From the NCBI GenBank assembly GCA_964474695.1, contig CAYYTK010000014.1, positions 33,281-97,280 of the forward strand: 64,000 nucleotides of DNA, given 5' to 3'. This DNA comes from DAOUBP01 sp964474695. Its GTDB lineage: Bacteria; Chloroflexota; Anaerolineae; CG2-30-64-16. The notes below the pieces were generated by a model that was not told the origin of the DNA, searched no databases, and saw only the letters and a program-made list of their open reading frames with translations. Of this stretch, positions 11,420-18,574 are shown piece after piece (positions within the stretch are counted from its first letter, which is position 1; each line of letters begins with the position of its first letter). The translations under genes were made by a program, and so were the position numbers.

Positions 11420-11426
11420 GGGCCGC

Positions 11427-11801
11427 CTACGTCGCGGTCGCGCCCTGCGGCCCGGCGCTGGTCGGGGCGTGGACGGCAGTCAGCTTGCCGGCCTTGAATT
11501 GCTCGACGGCCTCGCGCACCGTGCGGCATGCGCCCGCCAGGTACATGGGAATCCCGGCCGCTTCGAGCACGATGTAGCAGTTCGGCCCGTAGTCATTGCT
11601 GATGGTCGCGGTGATCCCCTGATGCGTCGCCAGCAGGCTGAGCCGCGTGCCGGCTGAGTGCACATTCGGCATCGCCGGGGCCGGCATGGCTTCCCACTCC
11701 AGGGTGGCGGTGTTCACGATGGTCAGATACGCGGCGTGCCAGAAGCGCGGCTCGATCTCGGCATCCAGCCCAGGCGCAGTGGCAGTCACAAGCACTTTCA
11801 T
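11427..11801 (-). CDS. NifB/NifX-type dinitrogenase iron-molybdenum cofactor domain protein
   Basis: Small stand-alone domain of the NifX/NafY/NifB C-terminal fold, which binds iron-sulfur or FeMo cofactor precursors. Visible are the N-terminal strand MKVLVTATAPGLDAEIEPRF, the HAAYLTIVNT segment, an A(T)HQGITATISNDYGPN core and the helix CRTVREAVEQFKAGKL. The 124 residues match the single domain. AAGGAGGATGTC precedes the ATG. No nitrogenase gene is nearby; similar orphan proteins are widespread and of unknown role in non-fixing bacteria. It is monocistronic and divergent from the XRE-cupin gene. Confidence 0.8.
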   Translation of the reverse strand: MKVLVTATAPGLDAEIEPRFWHAAYLTIVNTATLEWEAMPAPAMPNVHSAGTRLSLLATHQGITATISNDYGPNCYIVLEAAGIPMYLAGACRTVREAVEQFKAGKLTAVHAPTSAGPQGATAT

Positions 11802-11913
11802 GACATCCTCCTTGTTGGCGCGTTTGGCCCGTCGAGGTCACAGCGACTTCGCGCAAAACCCTTACTCTGCTTCAGAGCTTACACCTATTCAGGCCCAGCG
11901 TCAAGTATATTAG

Positions 11914-11942
11914 TTGACATCCTGCAGGACGAATCCTATAAT
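11914..11942 (+). promoter_or_regulatory. consensus sigma-70 promoter with embedded palindrome
   Basis: TTGACA (11914-11919) and TATAAT (11937-11942) are separated by exactly 17 bases, a perfect match to the vegetative consensus. A perfect 10-bp palindrome TCCTGCAGGA (11920-11929) fills the spacer, with a further AGGA/TCCT pair overlapping it. This is a natural place for the XRE-cupin protein encoded downstream to bind and repress its own gene. It drives the gene starting at 11996. Confidence 0.8.
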
Positions 11943-11995
11943 AACTGGCGCATTACGGCATCTCGGTGCTGACTCCAGAAACTGGCGGTTAAGCT

Positions 11996-12607
11996 ATGTC
12001 CGATACCGATACTTCTCTGGGCGCTCGCGTGCGCGGCCTGCGGAAAGAGCGGGCGCTCTCGCAGCGCGTTCTGGCCGACCTGGCGAGCCTCTCGCCCAAC
12101 GCCATCTCCCTCATCGAGCGGGACGAGATCTCGCCCAGCGTCGCGACCTTGCAGCGTTTGGCCGCTGCGCTGGGCGTGAAGATGAGCTATTTCTTCGAGA
12201 GCGACACCGTGGCGCGCGTCCTGCATTTTCACCCCAACCAGCGGCCCGCGATCCGGGGCACGGGGCTGGCCATTGAGGGGTTGGGCGCACACCTCGAGGG
12301 CCAGCAGATGGAGCCTTACTACATCACCCTGGCCCCGCACGCCGACATGGGCGCCGGGCAGGTGGTGCACGCAGGGCATGAGTTCGTCTGCTGCCTGGCG
12401 GGCCGGGTGCAGTACGAGATCGACGGCGCCGCCTATGTGCTGGCGTCCGGCGACTTCCTGCTGTTCGAGGCCCACCTGCCGCACCGCTGGGGCAACCCCG
12501 GCGATGAGGAGGCCCGGCTGTTGCTGGTGCTGCAGGCGCCGGGCGGCCTGCAAGAACCGGCGCGGCGGCATTTCTCGGACTATCCTTCGGTGACGCACAT
12601 AGGTTGA
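11996..12607 (+). CDS. XRE-family regulator with C-terminal cupin domain
   Basis: One-component regulator of the HipB/PuuR-like type. Residues 6-65 form a helix-turn-helix (LGARVRGLRKERALSQRVLA, then SPNAISLIERDEISPSVATL). Residues about 110-185 form a small-molecule cupin barrel (HAGHEFVCCLAGRVQYEIDG, ASGDFLLFEAHLPHRWGN). The ligand is unknown. The ribosome site is weak, but a perfect promoter lies about 50 bases upstream. A truncated response regulator follows after 15 bases, so they share a transcript. Confidence 0.9.
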   Translation: MSDTDTSLGARVRGLRKERALSQRVLADLASLSPNAISLIERDEISPSVATLQRLAAALGVKMSYFFESDTVARVLHFHPNQRPAIRGTGLAIEGLGAHLEGQQMEPYYITLAPHADMGAGQVVHAGHEFVCCLAGRVQYEIDGAAYVLASGDFLLFEAHLPHRWGNPGDEEARLLLVLQAPGGLQEPARRHFSDYPSVTHIG

Positions 12608-12622
12608 GCGGAGGAGGTTCCG

Positions 12623-13270
12623 GTGCAGAAGGAGCCCATCACCGTCGCTATTGTGGACGATCATCCGATCGTGCGCGCGGGCATCCGGGCCGTCCTGGCG
12701 ACTGCGCCGGATCTCAGCCTGGTGGCGGAGGGCGCCAGCGGCGCCGATGCCCTCCGGCTGGCGGAGGAGCATCGGCCCGATGTGCTGGTTCTGGACGTCA
12801 ACCTGCCCGACATCAACGGCCTCGAAGTCACCCGCCGGCTGCGTCACCGGGGCAACCTCACCCCCATTGTGATCCTGACCGTGCACAACGACAGCCAGAA
12901 GGTGCTCGGGCTGCTCGAGGCGGGCGCGTCCGGCTATGTGCTCAAGGACGAAGCGCTCGACCGGCTGGCGGCCGCGGTGCGGGCCGCGGCGCGTGGCGAG
13001 ACCTGGCTCAGCCCGGCGGTCGCCGGGCAGGTCGTGCGCCGCGCGGTGGCGAAGAGTCCCGATCAGGGGCAGCCCGCCTCCGATTCGCCCCTCTCACCGC
13101 TTACCCCACGGCCCGATCCAGGCGCTGGTGGGCATGAACATGCAGCTCGGCATGCTCCTGCCCGCGACCCATCCGGGGGAGACGGGGGCGGACGCGCCCA
13201 TCGCCGAGGCGCTGCAAGACGTGCGCGGCGAGATGCCGGGTGCGGTCCGGCATCTTGCCACATCGCATGA
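12623..13270 (+). pseudogene. response regulator (NarL/LuxR type) that has lost its DNA-binding domain
   Basis: GTG start with a strong GGAGGAGG site. Residues 1-125 are a complete receiver domain: DDHP acidic pair, DVLVLDVNLPDING with the phosphoacceptor Asp, ILTVHN and the switch Lys in YVLKDEA. The linker ends at SPLTPR, exactly where a LuxR-type helix-turn-helix would begin (usually LTPRE). Instead the frame runs into about 55 Arg/Gly/Ala-rich residues that are out-of-frame translation of a histidine-kinase fragment. I interpret this as a deletion that removed the DNA-binding domain and the start of a kinase gene. The protein could still act as a single-domain receiver. Confidence 0.75.
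13104..13259 (+). pseudogene. fragment of a HisKA_3-type sensor kinase
   Basis: In the frame +1 to the response regulator the DNA reads PHGPIQALVGMNMQLGML, then TGADAPIAEALQDV and PGAVRHLAT. This matches the dimerisation/H-box helix of NarX-like kinases (usual form LHDGPIQALVGMN), with the His retained but the residues before it replaced at the join. About 50 residues remain; sensor region and ATPase domain are absent. Confidence 0.6.
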
Positions 13271-13301
13271 ACCTCTGCGCTTCGAGATCAGGAGCGTTGA
13301 A

Positions 13302-13607
13302 ATGAACAAAGTCGTCCTGTTCCTCATCGTGATGGCGTTGGCGGCGGCCGGCTGCCAGTCTTCACCAACGCCCGCTGCCCCGGCGACAGCCGCGCCTGCT
13401 GCTGCCGTGAAGCCCACCGCAGCGCCATCCCCGGCGGTGAATCTGCTGGCGGTGATCGCTCAGGACTCGAACCTGACGCTCATGATCAACAACCAACAGG
13501 TGGCGAGCGTGCGCGATGACACCTTCAAAGAAGGTGAGGCCGGCCCCGTGGTCCTGGAAGAAGGCCACGCCGCCGTCAGCGCGTTCAAGGTTTGGGAACT
13601 GCCGTAA
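13302..13607 (+). CDS. short lipoprotein with a remnant concanavalin-like C-terminus
   Basis: 101 residues. The signal peptide ends in lipobox LAAAGC, followed by an Ala/Pro/Thr linker to about residue 45. The rest (LLAVIAQDSNLTLMINNQQV, ASVRDDTF, then SAFKVWEL) resembles the last strands of laminin-G/DUF1080-like sugar-binding domains, which normally are about 180 residues. It may therefore be a shortened version. AGGAG lies seven bases before the ATG. It follows the broken kinase fragment and precedes a dehydrogenase with its own promoter. Confidence 0.65.
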   Translation: MNKVVLFLIVMALAAAGCQSSPTPAAPATAAPAAAVKPTAAPSPAVNLLAVIAQDSNLTLMINNQQVASVRDDTFKEGEAGPVVLEEGHAAVSAFKVWELP

Positions 13608-13620
13608 CCAGGACTATAAT
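13592..13620 (+). promoter_or_regulatory. sigma-70-like promoter of the amino-acid dehydrogenase
   Basis: TTGGGA (13592-13597) and a perfect TATAAT (13615-13620), 17-base spacer, overlapping the end of the lipoprotein gene. The next gene starts at 13654 after AAGGAGATCCTC. Confidence 0.65.
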
Positions 13621-13653
13621 AACTTACCAGCCTTGTGTCGCAAGGAGATCCTC

Positions 13654-14922
13654 ATGTCGACCGAGTTCAGCGCATTTGCCTATGGTCAGCAGCACTTCGA
13701 CGAGATTGCCCAGGACCTCGCGCTTTCTCCGGCGATGCGCGCTTTTTTGCGCACGCCTATGCGCGAGTTTCACTTCACCATCCCGGTCAAAATGGACGAC
13801 GGCAGTTATCGCACCTTCCAGGCTTTGCGCGTGCAGCACAACGACGCCCGCGGGCCGGCGATGGGGGGCGTTCGCTTCTTCCCCGATGACAAGATCGATA
13901 CGATCGACATGGTGCGTTACCTCGCCCTGTGCATGACCTACAATACCGCCCTGGCGGACCTGCCCGTGAGCGGCGCGAAGGGCTGCGTGATCTGCGATCC
14001 GGCGGCGCTGTCTGTGGGCGAGTTGGAACGGTTGAGCCGCGGCTACGTGCGCGGCGCGGCCGGCTTCATGGGCGCAGACAAGGATGTGCTGGCGCCGGAT
14101 GTCTACGTCACACCCCAGATCATGGCCTGGATGCTGGATGAGTATGAGGCCATCCACGAGCGCAGCGCGCCGGGGACCGTGCTCGGAAAGCCGGTAGCGT
14201 TGTTCGGATCACAGGGCCGAAGCGATGCCATAGGGCGCGGCGGCATTTGCGTCACGGGCGAGGCGGCCAGGATCCTGGGCATGGATTTGCACGGGGCCAC
14301 GGCGGCCCTCCAGGGGTATGGCAACGTGGGGCAGGCCGCCCATCTGCTGGGTCGCGATCTGCTGGGGTTGAAGTTTGTGGCGGTCAGCGACCCCAGCGGC
14401 GGCTACTACAATCCCGACGGCCTGGCCCCTGAGGCGCTCCTGGCGCAGTCGGGGCAACACCCCAGGCGCGTCCTCGAAGGCTTCCCGGACGCGGGGCGTA
14501 TCTCGAACGCCGAGCTTCTGGAATTGCCGGTGGACGTTCTCTTTCTTGCGGCGTTGGAGCATGTGATCACGCGCGAGAACGCTCCGCGGATCAAGGCGAA
14601 GATGATCGTTGGGCTGGCCGACGGCCCCACCACGCCCGAGGCTGACGCGATCCTGGAGGCGAACGGTGCGATCGTTCTGCCCAATTGCCTGTGCAACGCC
14701 GGCGGCATGGTCGTGGCCCACTTCGAGCAGGCGCAGAACGCCATCAACTTCTACTGGTCGCGCGAGCAGATAGCGGCGCTGTTGGAGGGGCACATGGTGC
14801 GCGCCTTCCGCGCGGTTCACGAGTACGCGCGCAGCCAGGGGGTATCCTATCAAGCCGCGGGCTGCAGGCTGGCCGTTCAACGCGTGGCGGACGCCGTGGC
14901 TCTGCGCGGGTGGGCGCGCTAA
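13654..14922 (+). CDS. Glu/Leu/Phe/Val dehydrogenase family protein with altered substrate pocket
   Basis: NAD(P)-dependent oxidative deamination of an amino acid is the family reaction. The 422 residues show the N-terminal ELFV domain (RVQHNDARGPAMGGVRF, SGAKGCVICDP with catalytic-type Lys109, APDVYVTPQIMAWMLDEY) and the C-terminal NAD-binding domain (GSQGRSDAIGRGG, GYGNVGQAAHLL). Two lysines usual in glutamate dehydrogenases are replaced: GPAKGG is GPAMGG (Met70) and MTWKNAL is MTYNTAL (Asn97). Leucine-type enzymes also lack the first Lys but keep the second. Substrate and even activity are therefore uncertain. The start has AAGGAG seven bases upstream. Confidence 0.88.
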   Translation: MSTEFSAFAYGQQHFDEIAQDLALSPAMRAFLRTPMREFHFTIPVKMDDGSYRTFQALRVQHNDARGPAMGGVRFFPDDKIDTIDMVRYLALCMTYNTALADLPVSGAKGCVICDPAALSVGELERLSRGYVRGAAGFMGADKDVLAPDVYVTPQIMAWMLDEYEAIHERSAPGTVLGKPVALFGSQGRSDAIGRGGICVTGEAARILGMDLHGATAALQGYGNVGQAAHLLGRDLLGLKFVAVSDPSGGYYNPDGLAPEALLAQSGQHPRRVLEGFPDAGRISNAELLELPVDVLFLAALEHVITRENAPRIKAKMIVGLADGPTTPEADAILEANGAIVLPNCLCNAGGMVVAHFEQAQNAINFYWSREQIAALLEGHMVRAFRAVHEYARSQGVSYQAAGCRLAVQRVADAVALRGWAR

Positions 14923-14963
14923 CGGACGCCTGAGGCGGTGGCCGGGATTAGGGGATTTGGTGA

Positions 14964-15005
14964 CTGCCTGAAGTTTCCCCGAATCCCCTAACCCCCGCTG
15001 AGGCC
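14964..15005 (+). repeat. direct repeat E1 flanking the TIR-STAND-WD40 gene
   Basis: 42 bases starting CTGCCTGAAGTTTCCCC and ending CCGCTGAGGCC. The same sequence with three differences occurs at 18487-18528 in the same orientation, so the two copies bracket the gene between them. A partly complementary stretch (GATTAGGGGATT) just upstream at 14946-14957 could pair with its centre. Confidence 0.75.
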
Positions 15006-15056
15006 CTGTGTGGCCAGGCGCTGAAACGGCGACTTCTCTTTTGATAGGTGTGGCGC

Positions 15057-15101
15057 CCTCAAACAAACCAGGTTTCTGCCAGAAACCTGGTTTGTTTGAG
15101 G
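15057..15101. terminator. palindromic repeat D2, likely bidirectional terminator
   Basis: Perfect inverted repeat with 21-bp arms and loop GCC, core AAACCAGGTTTCT/AGAAACCTGGTTT, eight bases beyond the stop of the minus-strand WD40 gene. It belongs to the same family as 2698-2730 and 18438-18486. Confidence 0.75.
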
Positions 15102-15108
15102 TGTCCTT

Positions 15109-18100
15109 CTACGGGTATTGCGGGCACGTCTTGTGGTACGGGGTCCCGCCGAGGTATTGCTGCCACTCCTCTGGGGTCAGGTTGCGGCCCGCGGTGCGGC
15201 AGGCGAGCTGCACCAGCTCGTCGAGCCGCAGGTGCCACAGGCGGACGGCGCCGTCTATGCTGCCGGTGGCCAGCCAGCGGCCGTCCGGGCTGATGGCCAG
15301 GGCCGCGATGGGGCTTTCCCCGGCCAGGACGACGGGACTGGCCGCGGGGTCCGGCGCACTGAGGTCCCACAGGCGGGCGGCCCCATCATAGCTGCCGGTG
15401 GCCAGCCAGCGGCCGTCCGGGCTGATGGCCAGGGCCGTAATGTCGCTTTCGTGCCCGGCCAGCAGCATGGAGCTGGCCGCCGGGTCTGGTGCGGCCAGGT
15501 TCCACAGCCGGGCGGCCCCGTCCGCGCTGCCGGTGGCCAGCCAACGGCCGTCCGGGCTGAAGGCGAGGGCGGTGACGGTGTTTTTGTGCCCGGCCAGGAG
15601 GACGGAGCCCGCCGCGGGATCGGGCGCGGCCAGATCCCACAAGCGGGCGTTGTTGTCCCAACTGCCGGTGGCCAGCCGGCGGCCGTCCGGGCTGAAGGCC
15701 AGGGCAGAGATCTCGTCATTGTGCCCGGCCAGGATGATGGGGTTGGCCGCGGGGTCCGGCGCGGCCAGATCCCAGAGGCGAGCGTCGCCGTTGCCGCCGC
15801 CGGTGGCCAGCCAGCGGCCGTTCGGGCTGAAGGCGAGCGTCGTGATGCCGTTTTTGTGTCCGGCCAGGACGATGGGGCCGGCCGCGGGGTCGGGCGCGGC
15901 CAGGTCCCACAGGCGGGCAGCGCCGTCAGCGCCGCCGGTGGCCAGCCAACGGCCGTCCGCGCTGATGGCAAGGGCGTAGATTTCACCTGTGTGCCCGGCC
16001 AGGACGACGGGACTGGCCGCAGGGTCCGGCGCACTGAGGTCCCACAGGCGAGCGGCGCCATCATAGCTGCCGGTGGCCAGCCAGCGGCCGTCCGGGCTGA
16101 AGGCGAGCGTCGTGACGCCGTTCTTGTGTCCGGCCAGGACGACGGGGCCGGCCGCGGGGTCGGGTGCGTTCAGGTCCCACAGGCGCGCGGTGGCGTCCCA
16201 ACTGCCGGTGGCCAGCCAGCGGCCGTCCGGGCTGATGGCAAGCGCGGCGATGCCTCCTTGATGGCCTGCCAGGCCAAGTCCCCCTGTGCTGCCCAACGCC
16301 TGCCGCAGCGCCTCTTCCGCCGCGGCCTCGCGCGGCTCGTGTACGCTGACGGTGGTAGTCAGCGCTTCAACGGCCAGCAGCAGGCTGCGCGGCGGCCATC
16401 GCGTGAGCGCGGCCTGGGCTTGTGCGGCAAGCTGGCGCGCGGTGGCGATGCGCGCTTGCCGCTCGGCGCGGGCGCGCTCGGCTTCCGCGGTCGCTTGCGC
16501 GGCCACGGCCCCCGCTTCACTGGTTGCCCGCGCGTCGGCTAGGCGCTGCTGCTCGGCGCCGAAGGCGCGCGCCTGGGTCGCCACCCTGGACTGGCCCAGC
16601 GCAATCGCGGCCAGCACCGCGATGATGAGCACGGCAAACGCGGCCAGCGCCAGCCGCCGGTTGCGTGTAGCCCGCCGCAGCGCGGCCCGGCTGGCGCTCA
16701 CCAAGGCCGGCAGGGTCGCCCCGCGGCCCAGCTCCGCGGCATCCGGGCTGGCAAGCCAGTGCTCGGCTTCGGGCAGTTCGCTCTCATCCAACAGCCCGCC
16801 CGCGCCCCCGCCCAGGCGGACCCATTCCTGCGCCTTGGCCTCCAACTGCCGGCGGGCCTCTTCCGCGCCCCGCCGCTCGACGACCCAGCGGCGCAGCGCG
16901 GGCCAGCTCCGGATCAGCGCCTCGTGCGCGATGTCGATCCTGCGATCCTCGCCCTGCGCCTCGCCGCTCGCGGTCAGCAGGCGGCTCCCGACCAGGTGGT
17001 CCAGGGTCGCGTCGAACAGGGCGGGGCTATCGCCCGGCGTCCTCAGCGCGGCGACCGTTTGTTGGCGCCGCGTGTCGGCGCGGCCCTGGCCGAACTGCAC
17101 CAGGCGCAGGAAGATGCGCCGGCCAATCGCCTGCTGCTCCGGTCTCAGCGCGGCCAGCGCCGCGTCCGCGCGGCGCACCAGGGCCACCTGCAAGCCGGTG
17201 CGCGGGGGCGCATCCGGCGGATCGTACGCGCTGCGCGGCAGCACCAGCGCTTCGTAGGCGTGCAGCGGCAGCAGCCGGCGCTCGAGCCGCTCCCACAGCA
17301 GCACCAGCGTCTCCTGCACCAGCGGCAGGATCCCGGGCTCGCCCGCGGCATCGGCCACGAGCCGCTCGACCAGCGCGGGCTCGACGTAGACCCCCTCCGC
17401 CTCGGCCGGCCGCACGACCGCCTCGCGCAGGCCGTCCGCCTGGAGCGGCAGGACCTCGAAGCGGTGCGCCTGGATCTCCGGCCAGAGTGCACTGGCCATC
17501 AGGTTGGGGTAGAAGTCGGCGCGCGCCGTGAGGATGACATAACAACCGGGGGTGCGGGACAGGTCCAGCAGCGCCTGCTGAAACGCATCGCCGCCCGCGC
17601 GGGCCAGGGTGAAGAGCTCCTCGAACTGGTCCACGATCAGCAGGACGCGGCGCGCGCCGGGCTGCGCGGCCAGCAGCCGCGCGAGGGGCTGCGCGGGCGC
17701 GGCGGGATCGCCCTGCAGCGCCGCGGCCAGGTTGGCCAGGGGCGTCTCGCCGGGGCGCAAGCTGACGGTCAGCCAGCCGCCGGGGCCGAACAGGCTGCTG
17801 CGCTGCAGCGCGGGCACGAGGCCGGCGAAGACCAGCGAGGATTTGCCGCTGCCCGACGGCCCGATCACGGTCAGGAAGGGGTGCAGGCGCAGGCGCTCGA
17901 CCAGCTCCTGCGTCTCGGCCGTGCGGCCGAAGAAGCGCGGGGCGTCCGCCGCCGCGAAGGGCGCCATGCCGGGATAGGGGCAGGGGGGCGGGGCCGCGGG
18001 GCCGGGCAGGGGGCGCTGCAGCTCCGCCAACAGGCGCGCCTCGGCCGCCTCCCACAGGTCGGGTGCGGTGGCATCCAGGCCGGTGAGCATCGCCAGCCGC

Positions 18101-18411
18101 GGGGGCAGGGTCACCGGGTGCAGCAGCAGCGGGATCACCGGCCAGGTCGCGGCCTCCACGCCGTAGCTTTGGGCCAGGATATCGGTGAACGCCGTGAAGT
18201 CGTCCGCGAGGTAAGCCGGGGAGAGCACCAGCACCGTGCGCCCGCTGGAACGCACCGCGCGCTCGAATTCGGTCAGCCGCGGCGCGCCGAGGGCAAAGGC
18301 GGCCTCGGTGTGAACGCGCACGCCAGCGCGCGCGAGGGCATCCAGCAGGTGGCCCTGCACCCATGCGCGGTCGGCCGCCGCATAGGAGATAAAGACATCG
18401 TATTCTTGCAT
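15109..18411 (-). CDS. TIR-STAND NTPase-WD40 repeat protein (candidate defence or signalling protein)
   Basis: 1100 residues. Residues 1-130 form a TIR-like domain (EYDVFISYAAADRAWV, VLVLSPAYLADDF). From about residue 145 there is a STAND-type ATPase (YPGMAPF, FFGRTAETQELVERL, Walker A GPSGSGKSSL near 182, LLIVDQFEELFTL). A single membrane segment lies near residue 590, then an Ala/Glu/Arg-rich coiled coil. From about 700 come eight tandem WD40 repeats of 45 residues (LAGH...SPDGRWLATGS.D..ARLWDL), ending in a Cys-containing tail LACRTAGRNLTPEEWQQYLG. The start is the ATG at 18411; a TTG further up lies inside a palindrome. Related STAND proteins include antiphage sensors, so a defence role is possible but unproven. 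The usual catalytic Glu of TIR NADases is not evident. Confidence 0.85.
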   Translation of the reverse strand: MQEYDVFISYAAADRAWVQGHLLDALARAGVRVHTEAAFALGAPRLTEFERAVRSSGRTVLVLSPAYLADDFTAFTDILAQSYGVEAATWPVIPLLLHPVTLPPRLAMLTGLDATAPDLWEAAEARLLAELQRPLPGPAAPPPCPYPGMAPFAAADAPRFFGRTAETQELVERLRLHPFLTVIGPSGSGKSSLVFAGLVPALQRSSLFGPGGWLTVSLRPGETPLANLAAALQGDPAAPAQPLARLLAAQPGARRVLLIVDQFEELFTLARAGGDAFQQALLDLSRTPGCYVILTARADFYPNLMASALWPEIQAHRFEVLPLQADGLREAVVRPAEAEGVYVEPALVERLVADAAGEPGILPLVQETLVLLWERLERRLLPLHAYEALVLPRSAYDPPDAPPRTGLQVALVRRADAALAALRPEQQAIGRRIFLRLVQFGQGRADTRRQQTVAALRTPGDSPALFDATLDHLVGSRLLTASGEAQGEDRRIDIAHEALIRSWPALRRWVVERRGAEEARRQLEAKAQEWVRLGGGAGGLLDESELPEAEHWLASPDAAELGRGATLPALVSASRAALRRATRNRRLALAAFAVLIIAVLAAIALGQSRVATQARAFGAEQQRLADARATSEAGAVAAQATAEAERARAERQARIATARQLAAQAQAALTRWPPRSLLLAVEALTTTVSVHEPREAAAEEALRQALGSTGGLGLAGHQGGIAALAISPDGRWLATGSWDATARLWDLNAPDPAAGPVVLAGHKNGVTTLAFSPDGRWLATGSYDGAARLWDLSAPDPAASPVVLAGHTGEIYALAISADGRWLATGGADGAARLWDLAAPDPAAGPIVLAGHKNGITTLAFSPNGRWLATGGGNGDARLWDLAAPDPAANPIILAGHNDEISALAFSPDGRRLATGSWDNNARLWDLAAPDPAAGSVLLAGHKNTVTALAFSPDGRWLATGSADGAARLWNLAAPDPAASSMLLAGHESDITALAISPDGRWLATGSYDGAARLWDLSAPDPAASPVVLAGESPIAALAISPDGRWLATGSIDGAVRLWHLRLDELVQLACRTAGRNLTPEEWQQYLGGTPYHKTCPQYP

Positions 18412-18437
18412 GCCGCTTGCAGGATACCATAGGATGC

Positions 18438-18486
18438 CGCCCAAAACAAGCCGGGTTTCTGCCAGAAACCTGGTTTGTTTTGGGCG
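18438..18486. repeat. palindromic repeat D3
   Basis: Inverted repeat with 23-base arms (two mismatches) around loop GCC, sharing its core with the palindromes at 2698 and 15057. It lies just upstream of the TIR-STAND-WD40 start and directly abuts repeat E2, mirroring the elements at the other end of that gene. Confidence 0.7.
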
Positions 18487-18528
18487 CTGCCTGAAGTTTC
18501 CCCTAATCCCCCAATCCCCGCTGAGGCC
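18487..18528 (+). repeat. direct repeat E2 flanking the TIR-STAND-WD40 gene
   Basis: 39 of 42 bases identical to 14964-15005, same orientation, next to palindrome D3. Confidence 0.75.
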
Positions 18529-18574
18529 GCACAGCGTGTAGGGGCGGGGTCACCCCGCCCCTACACGCTGTGCG
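18528..18574. terminator. strong hairpin at the end of the PfkB operon
   Basis: Perfect inverted repeat of 23 bases per arm separated by a single base, beginning CGCACAGCGTGTAGGGG. It includes the TGA stop (18550-18552) and the last codons of the PfkB gene, so transcripts of the long minus-strand block would end here. Confidence 0.7.

Noticed and set aside
15208..16290. CRISPR-like periodicity of 135 bases
   Set aside because: Units are coding WD40 repeats with full frame conservation and no short repeat-spacer pattern.
16759..18432. 557-codon plus-strand frame opposite the STAND gene
   Set aside because: Antisense shadow of a GC-rich gene; low-complexity Arg/Gln/Ala composition and no ribosome site.
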